NCBI GenBank assembly: GCA_026005095.1
Contig: BPKK01000003.1
Coordinates: 182,787-246,786 of the forward strand
Length of the DNA: 64,000 bases
Source: Silanimonas sp.
Lineage (GTDB): Bacteria > Pseudomonadota > Gammaproteobacteria > Xanthomonadales > Xanthomonadaceae
Direction of reading: 5' to 3'
Shown here: one piece after another, positions 27,177 to 35,948 of the stretch
Numbering within the stretch: position 1 is the stretch's first letter
Layout of the letters: every line of letters begins with the position of its first letter
The notes under the pieces: model-generated
The model's input: the letters and a program-made list of their open reading frames with translations, nothing else
The model's database searches: none
What the model was told of the DNA's origin: nothing
Translations under genes and position numbers: made by a program

Positions 27177-28551
27177 CCGGAGCCCCGCCGCCGGTCGATC
27201 CACCGCCACGCCGCGGACGCCGGCGGCGTCGCCGACGCGCCGGCGCGTCGCCCTCGCCCTCCGGGCTGGCCTCGCCGGCCTCCATGCCCGCGACCGCCAA
27301 ACCCTTGGACTCCGGATCGTCGTGGCCATGGAGCACGGCCGCCGGCCCCTGCAGCTGCGCCTCGCGCCAGAACTGCAGGTCCGCCCCGAGTTCCGGCGCC
27401 ACCCGGGCGCGCAGCTCGAGGAAGTCGAAAGCGGCCCGGAAGCGGGGGTGCGCCAGAGTACGGAACACCCGCTTCTTCTGCCGCAGCGAGAAGCGCGGCT
27501 GCAGCATCCAGATCTCCTGCATCGGCAGCGAGAAGCGCCGCGGCAGAGCGATGCGCTGTGCCTGGTGCAGGGTGACACGGTCGGCGGCGCGCTGCTGCGC
27601 CACCACCGGGTCGAGGCCCTGGGCCTGCAGGCGCGCCAGTTCGCGGCAGTAGGCCGGCCAAAGCAGCACGGCATAGAGGAAAGCCGGCGTCACCGGCCTG
27701 TCCTCGGCGATCCGCCGATCGGTGTTGCGCAGGCCCTCGAGCACCATCGTCCGCAAAGAGCCGCTGCGATTGGTACGCAGGGCCTCGGCGGTCTCGGGCA
27801 GCAGCACGGGCAGCAGGGCGTGGGTCTCAAGGCCCAGGAAACTCGCCTCGGCATGGCCGGCGAGGAAGAGCTTGAGCGATTCGTCGAATAGCCGGGCCGG
27901 GGCGGCGCCGGCGATCAGCGGGGCCATCGCCGGGATGGGCGCACTGCTACCGAGGTCGATCGAGAAGCCCAGTTTGGCCGCGAGACGCACCGCGCGCAGC
28001 ATCCGCACCGGGTCTTCGCGGTAGCGAGTCTCCGGGTCGCCGATCAGCCGCAGGCGGCGCGCCATCACGTCCTCGAAGCCCCCGACGTAATCGCGCACCG
28101 AGAAGTCTTCGATGGCGTAGTACAGAGCGTTGGCGGTGAAGTCGCGGCGCACCGCATCTTCCTCAATGGTGCCGTAGACGTTGTCACGCAGCAGGCGGCC
28201 GTCATCCTCGGCGGCACGCCCGCCGCTGCCGTCGTCGTCATTGGCACGGAAAGTCGCCACCTCGATGATCTCGCGCCCGAACACCACGTGCGCCAGTCGG
28301 AAGCGGCGTCCGATCAGGCGGCAGTTGCGGAACACCTCGCGCACCTGCTCCGGCGTGGCATTGGTGGCCACATCGAAGTCCTTGGGCTGGCGCCCGGCAA
28401 GCAGGTCGCGCACCGCGCCGCCCACGAGAAAGCTCTGGTAGCCGGCATCACGCAAGCCGTAGAGCACTTTCAGTGCCGCCGGGCTGATGTTCCGGCGCGA
28501 GATCGGGTGCGCCTCGCGGGGGATCACCAAGGGAACGGCGGAATCGGGCAT
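27160..28551 (-). CDS. pcnB: poly(A) polymerase I
   Basis: A 463-residue class II nucleotidyltransferase that adds poly(A) tails to RNA and promotes decay. FLVGGAVRDLLAGRQPKDFD (about 41-60) holds the catalytic DxD (Asp58, Asp60). RDFTANALYY and REDPVRMLRAVRLAAKLGF are the next family blocks, then the PolyA_pol_RNAbd and C-terminal regions. The C-terminus is a low-complexity basic tail with a run of Arg followed by Gly/Pro, probably RNA binding. I start at MPDSAVPL; an in-frame ATG 35 codons upstream would put the start at the tRNA-Glu gene. Divergent from tRNA-Glu, and its end overlaps folK. Confidence 0.95.
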   Translation of the reverse strand: MPDSAVPLVIPREAHPISRRNISPAALKVLYGLRDAGYQSFLVGGAVRDLLAGRQPKDFDVATNATPEQVREVFRNCRLIGRRFRLAHVVFGREIIEVATFRANDDDGSGGRAAEDDGRLLRDNVYGTIEEDAVRRDFTANALYYAIEDFSVRDYVGGFEDVMARRLRLIGDPETRYREDPVRMLRAVRLAAKLGFSIDLGSSAPIPAMAPLIAGAAPARLFDESLKLFLAGHAEASFLGLETHALLPVLLPETAEALRTNRSGSLRTMVLEGLRNTDRRIAEDRPVTPAFLYAVLLWPAYCRELARLQAQGLDPVVAQQRAADRVTLHQAQRIALPRRFSLPMQEIWMLQPRFSLRQKKRVFRTLAHPRFRAAFDFLELRARVAPELGADLQFWREAQLQGPAAVLHGHDDPESKGLAVAGMEAGEASPEGEGDAPARRRRRRRPRRGGGSTGGGAPGAPDA

Positions 28552-28597
28552 GGGGCGTGGGGGCTCCGGCGGTGCAGTAGAAAGGGCTTCAAGGGGC

Positions 28598-28627
28598 TTG
28601 GCGAACGCCAAAGGAATCCGGTATCCT
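28598..28627 (+). promoter_or_regulatory. candidate promoter of tRNA-Glu
   Basis: TTGGCG (28598-28603) and TATCCT (28622-28627) with an 18-base spacer lie about 30 bases before the tRNA 5' end, leaving room for a short 5' leader. It sits in the divergent spacer with pcnB. Assigned by eye only. Confidence 0.45.
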
Positions 28628-28657
28628 ACCGGACTCGCAGGACGCGACCAACTCATT

Positions 28658-28733
28658 GCTCCCTTCGTCTAGAGGCCTAGGACGTGGCCCTCTCAAGGCT
28701 AAAACACGGGTTCGAATCCCGTAGGGAGCGCCA
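28658..28733 (+). tRNA. tRNA-Glu, anticodon CTC
   Basis: A 76-base tRNA with encoded CCA. The acceptor GCTCCCT pairs with AGGGAGC. The D-arm region has the glutamate-type TTCGTCTAGAGGCC. The anticodon loop CTCTCAA is closed by GCC/GGC, putting CTC at positions 34-36. The T arm is ACGGG-TTCGAAT-CCCGT. It reads GAG codons, the dominant Glu codon in this GC-rich DNA. A second isoacceptor reading GAA presumably lies elsewhere. Confidence 0.95.
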
Positions 28734-28739
28734 ATTCCA

Positions 28740-28772
28740 ACGACGCCCGGCCCCGCCGGGCGTCGTTTTTTT
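28740..28772 (+). terminator. rho-independent terminator after tRNA-Glu
   Basis: ACGACGCCCGG pairs with CCGGGCGTCGT around a short C-rich loop, followed by a run of T. It lies 6 bases after the tRNA 3' end, so tRNA-Glu is probably a single-gene transcript separate from fdxA. Confidence 0.9.
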
Positions 28773-28842
28773 CCGCCACGCGCACGCCACCGCGCGAGCC
28801 GCGGCGCTACCCTAACGCGCCCATCCCGACCACGCCGCCGCC

Positions 28843-29166
28843 ATGCCCTTCGTCGTCACCGAGAACTGCATCAAGTGCAAGTACACCGACTGCGTCGAGG
28901 TCTGCCCCGTCGACTGCTTCCACGAAGGCCCGAACTTCCTCGTCATCGATCCTGACGAGTGCATCGACTGCACGCTCTGCGAACCGGAATGCCCGGCCAA
29001 GGCGATCTACCCCGAGGACGACGTGCCGGCGGGCCAGGAGGGCATGATCGCGCTCAACCGCGAACTCGCGGCGCAATGGCCGGTGATCACCACGCGCAAA
29101 GACCCGCTGCCCGATGCCGCCGAATGGGACGGCAAGCCGGGCAAGCTCGCGTACCTGGAACGCTGA
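28843..29166 (+). CDS. fdxA: seven-iron ferredoxin FdxA
   Basis: A 107-residue ferredoxin of the Azotobacter FdI/FdxA type. Cysteines at 9, 12, 17, 21 and 25 ([19 protein letters not shown]) and at 40, 43, 46 and 50 ([11 protein letters not shown]) provide one [3Fe-4S] and one [4Fe-4S] cluster. The C-terminal extension after residue 60 ([12 protein letters not shown]) is characteristic of this subfamily. It is a soluble one-electron carrier; the partner is unknown. It stands alone between the tRNA terminator and the convergent lipoprotein gene. Confidence 0.96.
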   Translation: MPFVVTENCIKCKYTDCVEVCPVDCFHEGPNFLVIDPDECIDCTLCEPECPAKAIYPEDDVPAGQEGMIALNRELAAQWPVITTRKDPLPDAAEWDGKPGKLAYLER

Positions 29167-29206
29167 GCCGGGCGGCCGCAGGCGGCCGCGCCGGCGGAGT
29201 GGCCGC

Positions 29207-29719
29207 TTACTGCAGGCGGCCGCGCAGCAGGCCGAGCAACTCGGCAGCCGGACCGCTGGTGAGCGGCGCCCCCTCGGTGCTGATGGCATCGATGCGCGCC
29301 TGCTCGCCCTGCGCGCTCACGCGCACGAGGAAGGTCTGGCCGCGGAAGCTCACCTCATGGGCATTCAGCGCCACCACCGGCTGGCTCGAGGTCACGCCCT
29401 CGATGCGCGCGAGCGAGAGACCGACGCGACGGAAGGCACTCTCCTGGCTGTCGTCCAGGGTGAAGGCGCTGCCGGGGCCGCGCAGGGCCGGCGGGGCCGC
29501 CGCCGGTACAGGACCAGCAGCCGGCGCAGGCGGCACCTGCAACGCGGCGCTGGACGAGGGCAGCACGAGATCCGGCGGCACCTCGAGCGGGCGGCTCTCG
29601 CGCGCCTCGAGGTAGGGCGCTTCCTTGCCGCGGAACCAGGCACAGCCCGGCAGAGCCACGGCGCAGGACAGCAGCAGGGCGCCGGCGAGGACGGGGCGCA
29701 GGACGGGGGAACGGGACAT
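29207..29719 (-). CDS. BamC/NlpB-like outer-membrane lipoprotein (short form)
   Basis: A 170-residue predicted lipoprotein. A signal peptide ends in the lipobox LPGCAW with Cys26. The mature N-terminus, EAPYLEARESRPLEVPPDLV (about 33-52), is the unstructured BamC-type segment that binds BamD in the beta-barrel assembly complex. A Pro/Ala linker is followed by one small domain (about 95-165) instead of the two helix-grip domains of E. coli BamC, so this is a short form. I chose the second of two ATGs because GGAG lies six bases before it. Position directly after dapA matches nlpB/bamC (dapX). Identity is inferred from motif plus context. Confidence 0.7.
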   Translation of the reverse strand: MSRSPVLRPVLAGALLLSCAVALPGCAWFRGKEAPYLEARESRPLEVPPDLVLPSSSAALQVPPAPAAGPVPAAAPPALRGPGSAFTLDDSQESAFRRVGLSLARIEGVTSSQPVVALNAHEVSFRGQTFLVRVSAQGEQARIDAISTEGAPLTSGPAAELLGLLRGRLQ

Positions 29720-29735
29720 CGGCATCTCCAGTTGG

Positions 29736-30644
29736 TCAGGCGACACGGCGAGCGGAGCGAGCCTCCGCCTCGGCGCGTTCGATGAGGTCCAGCAGAGCAG
29801 GCAGCGGCCCGGCCTCGGCTGGCGGCAGGGGCAGCAGGGGCAGGCGCAGCCCGCGACCGAGCCCCTGGGCATCAAGCAAGGCTTTCAGCGGAATCGGGTT
29901 CGGTGCGCAGCCCAGGAAATCGTAGAGCGGGCGCAGGACGGCATCGCGGGCGCGGGCCTCGGCCACACGGCCGGCGGCGAAGTCGGCCGTGATGCGGGCG
30001 AAGCTCGCCGGCACGAGGTTGGACGCCACCGAAACCACTCCCGCGGCCCCGGCCTCCATGGCCGCCACGAAGCTGGGATCGTCGCCGGAGAGCAGGGCGA
30101 AACCAGGCCGGGCGAGCGGCGCCAACGCTTGCCAGCGCGCAGGGGCGGCCACGGCCTCCTTGAGGCCGATGACACCGGGCAGCGCCAGCAGTTCGGCCAC
30201 CGTCTCCGGCAGCAGGTCTACCCCGGTGCGCGGCGGCACGTTGTAGAGAATGACCGGCAGTCCGCCCTGCTCGGCCACCGCGCGGTAATGCGCGACGAGG
30301 CCGGCCTGGGTCGGGCGCACGTACGGCGGGGTGACCACCAGCGCCGCCTCGGCGCCCAGAGCCGCGGCGCGGCGAGTCTGGGCGATGGTCTTCGCCGTGC
30401 TGGACAGGCCGGTGCCGGCGATCACGCCGATACGGCCGGCAACGATGCGCACCGCCTCGCGCAGCAGCAGGCCGTACTCCTCGTCGGAGAGCGCTGCCGC
30501 TTCGCCGGTCGAGCCGGCCACCACCACCGCCCGCGAACCGGCCTCGACCTGTTGCTCCAGCAGGCGCCCCCAGGCGGCGAGATCGAGACTTCCGTCGGCC
30601 GAGAACGGGGTGGCGAGCGCGGTGATGCTGCCGGAGAGGTGCAA
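29736..30644 (-). CDS. dapA: 4-hydroxy-tetrahydrodipicolinate synthase
   Basis: A 302-residue class I aldolase-type enzyme that condenses pyruvate and aspartate semialdehyde in lysine and diaminopimelate synthesis. Active-site residues are readable: Thr46 in AGSTGEAA, Tyr134 in LYNVPPRTG and the Schiff-base Lys162 in VIGLKEAVA. The conserved N-terminus (SGSITALATPF) has no ATG before it. A TTG at 30644 with GAAGAG seven bases upstream gives the expected length, while the distant in-frame ATG at 30752 adds 36 unrelated residues and enters the gcvR region. The BamC-like gene follows after 16 bases. Confidence 0.94.
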   Translation of the reverse strand: MHLSGSITALATPFSADGSLDLAAWGRLLEQQVEAGSRAVVVAGSTGEAAALSDEEYGLLLREAVRIVAGRIGVIAGTGLSSTAKTIAQTRRAAALGAEAALVVTPPYVRPTQAGLVAHYRAVAEQGGLPVILYNVPPRTGVDLLPETVAELLALPGVIGLKEAVAAPARWQALAPLARPGFALLSGDDPSFVAAMEAGAAGVVSVASNLVPASFARITADFAAGRVAEARARDAVLRPLYDFLGCAPNPIPLKALLDAQGLGRGLRLPLLPLPPAEAGPLPALLDLIERAEAEARSARRVA

Positions 30645-30769
30645 GGCAGGTCTCTTCGATGCGAGAGAGGGAGGGAGATGCCCGGATGTTACTTGCGGCA
30701 CGAAGAACGCGGCAAGTATGCTTTCCGGGAAGACTTCAGGGGTGCCGCACACCCCATGGAACCCGCGCT

Positions 30770-31330
30770 TTGTCAGAGTCCACGCCCCGCCCGCCGTCGC
30801 AAGAGAACCTGCTGCTCATCAGCGCCTACGCGACCCACCCGGACTCCCCTCTCCTCGCCGTCAGCCGCCGCATCGCCGATTCCGGCTGCAACCTGGTCGA
30901 TGCCCGCCTCGCCACCGTCGGGCGCGACGTCTCGGTGACGGCGCTGGCCTCCGGCCCCTGGGACGCCGTGGCCAAGCTGGAAGCCATGCTCACGCGCATG
31001 GAGCGCGACGACGGCATGAAGCTGCACTGGTACCGCACCGGTCCAAAGCCGCTGCAGTCCAACCTGCTGCCCTACATCGTCGAGGTGGTCGCCTCCGACC
31101 GTCCCGGCATCCTCTACCAGCTCGCCGACTTCTTCGACCGCCAGGGCATCACGGTCGAGAACCTGCAATGTTCGCGCTACCGCGCCATGCAGACCGGCGC
31201 CGACATGTTCTCGGCCCACCTCACCATCGGCGTGCCCGCCAGCATGCACATCGCCGCGCTGCGTGACGACTTCCTCGCCTTCTGCGACGACCTCAACCTC
31301 GACGCCATCATGGATCCGATGAAGTTCTGA
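30770..31330 (+). CDS. gcvR: GcvR-like ACT-domain protein (glycine cleavage system repressor family)
   Basis: A protein of about 186 residues with two ACT domains, one near residues 15-90 (LLISAYATHPDSPLLAVSRR, SGCNLVDARLATVG) and one near 100-180 (YIVEVVASDRPGILYQLADF, ENLQCS). In E. coli GcvR antagonises the activator GcvA in response to glycine. No ATG fits; TTG at 30770 is the first plausible start and the real start is uncertain. It is divergent from dapA across about 125 bases, the arrangement of many gammaproteobacteria, but the peroxiredoxin gene bcp that commonly follows is absent and phoH is next. Confidence 0.85.
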   Translation: MSESTPRPPSQENLLLISAYATHPDSPLLAVSRRIADSGCNLVDARLATVGRDVSVTALASGPWDAVAKLEAMLTRMERDDGMKLHWYRTGPKPLQSNLLPYIVEVVASDRPGILYQLADFFDRQGITVENLQCSRYRAMQTGADMFSAHLTIGVPASMHIAALRDDFLAFCDDLNLDAIMDPMKF

Positions 31331-31380
31331 GTCGCCGATGACTGGATCCCGCGCCGCGTGACTACTGCACGCCGACACCG

Positions 31381-31415
31381 AGCCGCCATGACGCCCCGCG
31401 TGATGGCGGCTTTTT
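31381..31415 (+). terminator. rho-independent terminator after gcvR
   Basis: A 9-bp stem (AGCCGCCAT pairing with ATGGCGGCT) with a 13-base loop and a T-rich tail. It lies 50 bases after the gcvR stop and about 35 bases before phoH. Confidence 0.8.
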
Positions 31416-31449
31416 CTTTGCCGCACCCCCGCCCGACCGAGGAGCCGCG

Positions 31450-32847
31450 ATGACCCAGAGCAAGCGCATCTACGTGCTCGACACCAACGTGCTGATGCAC
31501 GACCCGACCGCGCTGTTCAAGTTCGAGGAACACGACGTATTCCTGCCGATGATGGTGCTGGAGGAACTCGACAACAACAAGAAAGGCCAGACCGAATCGG
31601 CGCGCAATGCACGCCAGGTGAGCCGTTTCCTCAACGAGTTGATCATCAACCACGGCAACCGCGGCATCGACGGCGGCATCCCGCTCAAACGCCCGAGCGG
31701 TCTGCAGCTCAGGACCGCCGACAGCCTCGGCCGACTGATCTTCCAGACCACGCCAGCGGACACCAGCAAGGGCTTCGGCACCGTCCTGCCTGACAACCAG
31801 ATCCTCGGCTCGATCCTGCAACTACGCACCGAGCATCCAGATACGCCGGTAGTACTGGTATCGAAGGACATCAATCTCCGGATCAAAGCCAGCATCGTTG
31901 GCGTGGTGGCCGAGGATTACGAAAACGACCGCGCCCTCGACGACTTCAACCTGCTCTATACCGGCGCCACCGCCCTGCCCGAGGACTTCTGGGAACGGCA
32001 CGGGAAAAACCTGCGCAGCTGGACCGAGCGTGGCCGCACCTTCTACGAGCTCCGTTCCATTCCCGAAGAAGGCTGGTACGTGAATCAATTCCTCTACCTG
32101 CCTGGCGAAAACGATGCCGAGCTGAAAGTGGCCAAGCTGGAGGGCGATCGCGCCATCCTGCAGATCGTCGAGGATTTCCGTTCCCCACACCACCAGGTCT
32201 GGGGCATCAACGCCCGCAACCGCGAACAAAACTTCGCGTTCAACGCCCTGATGGACCCGGAGATCGATTTCGTCACCCTGCTCGGTACCGCCGGTACCGG
32301 CAAGACCCTGCTGGCGCTGGCCGCGGGCCTGGCCCAGACCATGGACGTGCAGCGTTACCGTGAGATCATCATGACTCGTGCCACCGTGAGTGTGGGCGAG
32401 GACATCGGCTTTTTGCCCGGCACGGAAGAAGAGAAAATGACGCCGTGGATGGGCGCCCTCACCGACAACCTCGAGGTGCTGACCCACACCGAGAACCATG
32501 GCAACTGGGGCCGCGGCGCCACCAACGACCTGCTGGCGAGCCGGATCAAGATCCGCTCGATGAACTTCATGCGCGGTCGCACCTTCCTCAACCGCTGGGT
32601 GATCGTGGATGAGGCGCAGAACCTGACACCAAAACAGATCAAGACCCTGATCACTCGCGCCGGCCCGGGCACCAAGATCATCTGCATGGGGAATGTGGAG
32701 CAGATCGACACCCCCTACCTCACCGAAACCACCTCCGGCCTGACCTACGCCGTGGACCGCTTCAAGAGCTGGGCCCACAGCGCCCATGTCACGCTGCGCC
32801 GCGGCGAGCGTTCGCGCCTGGCCGACTATGCCTCCGAGGTCCTCTGA
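31450..32847 (+). CDS. PIN domain-PhoH family ATPase
   Basis: A 465-residue two-domain protein. The N-terminal PIN domain (about 7-150) begins [12 protein letters not shown] and has [10 protein letters not shown], with acidic residues suited to a metal-dependent ribonuclease. The C-terminal PhoH P-loop domain has Walker A GTAGTGKT near 279-286 and [10 protein letters not shown] as Walker B. Family members unwind and cleave RNA in vitro; the physiological role is poorly known. The YlaK-type fusion length is normal. It carries no visible Pho box despite the family name. thiD follows after 3 bases. Confidence 0.95.
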   Translation: MTQSKRIYVLDTNVLMHDPTALFKFEEHDVFLPMMVLEELDNNKKGQTESARNARQVSRFLNELIINHGNRGIDGGIPLKRPSGLQLRTADSLGRLIFQTTPADTSKGFGTVLPDNQILGSILQLRTEHPDTPVVLVSKDINLRIKASIVGVVAEDYENDRALDDFNLLYTGATALPEDFWERHGKNLRSWTERGRTFYELRSIPEEGWYVNQFLYLPGENDAELKVAKLEGDRAILQIVEDFRSPHHQVWGINARNREQNFAFNALMDPEIDFVTLLGTAGTGKTLLALAAGLAQTMDVQRYREIIMTRATVSVGEDIGFLPGTEEEKMTPWMGALTDNLEVLTHTENHGNWGRGATNDLLASRIKIRSMNFMRGRTFLNRWVIVDEAQNLTPKQIKTLITRAGPGTKIICMGNVEQIDTPYLTETTSGLTYAVDRFKSWAHSAHVTLRRGERSRLADYASEVL

Positions 32848-32850
32848 GCC

Positions 32851-33687
32851 ATGGGCGGGGATGCGGTCGGCAGTATCGCGGTAGACGGCCCGCGCACGGC
32901 ATCGGTGCTCAGTATCGCCGGCTCCGACAGTGGCGGCGGCGCCGGCATCCAGGCCGACCTCAAGACCTTTGCCGCCCACGGCGTGCACGGCCTGTCGGCG
33001 ATCGCGGCGCTCACCGCCCAGCACACCCGTGGTGTGACCGCGGTGCACGTGCCGGACCCCGGCTTTCTGCGGGCGCAGATCGATGCCTGCTTCGAGGACT
33101 TCGACATCCGTGCAGTGAAACTCGGCATGCTGGCCACGGCGGAGATCATTCACGCCGTCGCCGATGCCCTCGAGCACTGGCGGCCGGCAGCCCTGGTGGT
33201 CGACCCGGTGATGGTGGCCACCAGCGGCGCCAAACTGCTGGCCGACGATGCTCTCGATGCCCTGCGCAGACGCCTGCTGCCCATGGCTTCGGTACTCACT
33301 CCGAATCTACCCGAGGCCGAACTGCTGCTCGGCCGTGCCATCGGGCCCGGTGCGGAGGCCGACGCTGCGCTCGCCGACCTGCTGGCTCTCGGCCCCGAGG
33401 CCGTCCTGCTCAAGGGTGGCCACCTCGCGGAAAGCGAAGTCGTCGACCGTTTCGGCAGTGGGGTGCTACGTGCCACGTTCCGTAATCCACGCCTGCCCGT
33501 GGAAGGCCATGGCACCGGCTGCACGCTGGCCTCGGCCATTGCCGCCCGGCTGGCGCTGGGGGAAAGTCTCGTGAGTGCCTGCCGCCTCGGCACGGAGTAC
33601 ATCGCCGGCGCACTGGCGGCCGGGTACCGGCCGGGGCTGGGCGGCGTGGTGGTGCTCGACCACTTCTGGCGCTTCCGCGACGCATGA
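32851..33687 (+). CDS. thiD: bifunctional HMP kinase / HMP-phosphate kinase
   Basis: A 278-residue ribokinase-fold enzyme that phosphorylates hydroxymethylpyrimidine twice for thiamine synthesis. The substrate and phosphate motifs are intact: [20 protein letters not shown] (about 22-41), [14 protein letters not shown] (about 116-129) and the catalytic [14 protein letters not shown] near residue 220. The first 15 residues before [12 protein letters not shown] are variable, so a slightly later start is possible. It lies 3 bases after phoH and overlaps the following DUF1275 gene by four bases (ATGA). No other thiamine gene is nearby. Confidence 0.95.
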   Translation: MGGDAVGSIAVDGPRTASVLSIAGSDSGGGAGIQADLKTFAAHGVHGLSAIAALTAQHTRGVTAVHVPDPGFLRAQIDACFEDFDIRAVKLGMLATAEIIHAVADALEHWRPAALVVDPVMVATSGAKLLADDALDALRRRLLPMASVLTPNLPEAELLLGRAIGPGAEADAALADLLALGPEAVLLKGGHLAESEVVDRFGSGVLRATFRNPRLPVEGHGTGCTLASAIAARLALGESLVSACRLGTEYIAGALAAGYRPGLGGVVVLDHFWRFRDA

Positions 33688-34372
33688 TCGAGCAACTGCC
33701 GCGTTGGGTTTGGTGGGCGGGCGGCTTGCTCGCGTTCTCCGCCGGGCTGATGAACGTGGTGGGCCTGCTGTCTTTCGGCACTGAAGCAGTAACCCACCTC
33801 ACCGGCACCACGACCCTGTTCGCCGGCCATGTGTCCCACGCCCGCTGGCAAGCGGCCTTGCATATGGCGGCGATCTTCGGCGCTTTTTTCACAGGCGCCG
33901 TGGCGAGCGGCTGGCTGATCCGCAATGAGCACCTGCAGCTGGGCCACCGCTATACCGCGGCCCTGCTGCTGGAGACCGGCCTGGCGCTGGCCGCCCTCGC
34001 TGCTTTCTTGCAACACCAGCCAGCCGGCTACTATCTGCTAGCGAGTGCAGTCGGCTTGCAGAACGCCATGCCAGTACCTACAGCGGAGCGGTGATCCGCA
34101 CCTCGCATGTCACTGGGATGGTGACCGACATCGGCATCTATCTCGACCATGCCTTGCGCGGCCTACCGATACAGCGCAAGCGCCTGGCGATCAGCCTGCT
34201 GGTCAGCCTGCTGGTGACGAGCGCCTTCCTTGGCGGCGGGTTGGTGGGTGGCTTGGGCCTGCGCGGGATCGGCGAATGGATCCTGCTGCTTCCCGCGGCC
34301 ATCGTCGCGGCCCTGGCCATGGCCCACGAAGCCTGGCGCCGAGGCCATCGCCAACTCGGCTACCGCCGGTAA
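33684..34372 (+). pseudogene. DUF1275/YoaK-family membrane protein with a single-base frameshift
   Basis: A polytopic inner-membrane protein of the DUF1275 (YoaK) family, function unknown. The first part (about 130 residues, GGLLAFSAGLMNVVGLLSFG and FAGHVSHARW) and the second part (IRTSHVTGMVTDIGIYLDHA onward) are both well conserved but lie in different frames. At about 34070 the text reads ATGCCAGTACC where the family sequence NAM-STYSGAVIRTSHVTG would need one more base. Adding a G restores a continuous 229-residue protein with six or seven hydrophobic helices. As written, the first frame stops shortly after NAMPVPTAER. Its ATG overlaps the thiD stop. Confidence 0.88.
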
Positions 34373-34391
34373 GGCAGGCGCCAAGCGGCGT

Positions 34392-35402
34392 TCAACCTGC
34401 GACGCGGGCGGCGACAGCCTTGGCGAAGCTCTGGGTGGTACCGGTGCCGCCCACGTCCGGGGTCACGCCGTCCTTGGCCGCGAGGGTGTCGCGGATGGCC
34501 TGACGCAGGCGGTTGGCCTGCTCCACGTGACCGAGGTGATCGAGCATCTGGCCGGCGGCGAGCAACAGGGCGCAGGGATTGGCGATGTTCTTGCCAGCGA
34601 TGTCCGGGGCCGAGCCGTGCACGGCCTCGAAGATGGCCGCGTGCTCGCCGATGTTCGCACCCGGGGCAAGGCCGAGACCACCGACGAGGCCGGCGCACAG
34701 ATCAGAGAGAATGTCACCAAAGAGGTTGGTGGTCACGATCACATCGAACTGTTCGGGACGCATCACCAGTTGCATGCAGGTGTTGTCCACGATCATCTCG
34801 TTGCACTGGATGTCGGGATACTTCGCTGCCACCTCGCGCGCCACCTTGAGGAAGAGGCCCGAAGTGGACTTGAGGATGTTGGCCTTGTGCACCACCGTCA
34901 CCTTCCGGCGGCCGAGGCGGCGGGCGAGATCGAAGGCGTAGCGGACGATACGCTCGGAGCCCTTGCGCGTCACCTTCTGTGTGAGCAGGGCGGTCTCGCC
35001 ATCCTCGGAGAGGGTCTGGCCCTCGCCGATGTAGGCGCCTTCCGTGTTCTCGCGCACGGTGATGATGTCGATGTTCTCGTAACGCGCCTTGGTGCCCGGG
35101 AAGCTGATCGCCGGGCGGACATTGGCGTAGAGATCGAACTGCTTGCGCAGGGCGACGTTGATCGAGGTGAAGCCCTCGCCCACCGGCGTGGTCAGCGGGC
35201 TCTTGAGGGCGATGCGGTGCCGGCGGATCGCGTCGAGGGTGGCGGCGGGCAGCAGCTCGCCGGTTTTCTCCAGCGCCGACATGCCGGCCTCGACGAACTC
35301 GTACTCGAGGCCGAGCTTCATCGCATCCAGCACTCCCAGCGAGGCATCCATGATTTCAGGGCCGATACCATCCCCGCGGATCACCGCAATCGTCTGAGAC
35401 AT
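34392..35402 (-). CDS. NAD-type isocitrate dehydrogenase (isocitrate/isopropylmalate dehydrogenase family)
   Basis: A 336-residue beta-decarboxylating dehydrogenase. The opening TIAVIRGDGIGPEIMDA binds cofactor. GFTSINVALRKQFDLYANVR (about 76-95) carries the isocitrate-contacting Ser/Asn and Arg residues, VRENTEGAYIGE and VVHKANILKSTSG follow, and NLFGDILSDLCAG holds the metal-binding aspartates. The short length and TSINVALRK phosphorylation-loop equivalent point to the NAD-linked isocitrate dehydrogenase of Xanthomonas rather than isopropylmalate or tartrate dehydrogenase, though specificity is inferred. It is monocistronic, convergent with the DUF1275 gene. Confidence 0.9.
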   Translation of the reverse strand: MSQTIAVIRGDGIGPEIMDASLGVLDAMKLGLEYEFVEAGMSALEKTGELLPAATLDAIRRHRIALKSPLTTPVGEGFTSINVALRKQFDLYANVRPAISFPGTKARYENIDIITVRENTEGAYIGEGQTLSEDGETALLTQKVTRKGSERIVRYAFDLARRLGRRKVTVVHKANILKSTSGLFLKVAREVAAKYPDIQCNEMIVDNTCMQLVMRPEQFDVIVTTNLFGDILSDLCAGLVGGLGLAPGANIGEHAAIFEAVHGSAPDIAGKNIANPCALLLAAGQMLDHLGHVEQANRLRQAIRDTLAAKDGVTPDVGGTGTTQSFAKAVAARVAG

Positions 35403-35564
35403 TTCGCATTCCTTCCTTACGCCCGATCCAGTGCGGGCGGCGGCGCGGATTATGCCGCAGCAGCGACGTTACGGCCCGGCACAGGCCCGGAGCCGGGCGG
35501 CTACGGTTCAGCCACCCTGTGGCGGACCGGGCCGATGGAGGAAGGCAGAAACCCGGGGGGGCAG

Positions 35565-35948
35565 TCAGCGGTGTGCGGCGTCGTGGGCCTCGGGCTCGCC
35601 CGCTTCGCCGGCGTCCAGACGATCGAGGAAATCCACCGCCCGCCGCAGATGCGGGATGACGATGGAGCCCCCCACCACCAGGCCGACGCTGAAGGCCTCG
35701 AAGAACTCGTCACGGTTCACGCCGGCCTGCCGACACTGCGCTACGTGGTAGGCGATGCAGTCATCGCAGCGCAGCACCATCGAGGCCACCAGGCCCAGCA
35801 GTTCCTTCGTCTTCACGTCGAGGGCACCGGGCCGGTAGGTCTGGGTATCGAGGGCGAAGAAACGGCGCACTACCTGGTTTTCGTGTTCCAGGATGCGCTC
35901 ATTCATGCGCTTGCGGAAAGCGGTGAACTCGGCGACGCGGTCGCTCAT
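35565..35948 (-). CDS. carboxymuconolactone decarboxylase / AhpD-like protein
   Basis: A 127-residue all-alpha protein of the CMD/AhpD family. The redox motif is readable: Cys61 and Cys64 with His68 in LRCDDCIAYHVAQC. This pattern belongs to alkylhydroperoxidase-like members rather than to true decarboxylases. FEAFSVGLVVGGSIVIPHLR closes the conserved part, followed by an acidic tail. Its start overlaps the grxC stop (ATGA), so a glutaredoxin and a CxxC peroxidase-like protein are made from one message, suggesting thiol redox or peroxide defence. Confidence 0.92.
   Translation of the reverse strand: MSDRVAEFTAFRKRMNERILEHENQVVRRFFALDTQTYRPGALDVKTKELLGLVASMVLRCDDCIAYHVAQCRQAGVNRDEFFEAFSVGLVVGGSIVIPHLRRAVDFLDRLDAGEAGEPEAHDAAHR

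Noticed and set aside
27239..27255. Arg-rich repeat at the end of pcnB as a possible separate basic peptide
   Set aside because: It is in frame with and continuous to pcnB; simple basic tails are common in poly(A) polymerases of GC-rich genomes.
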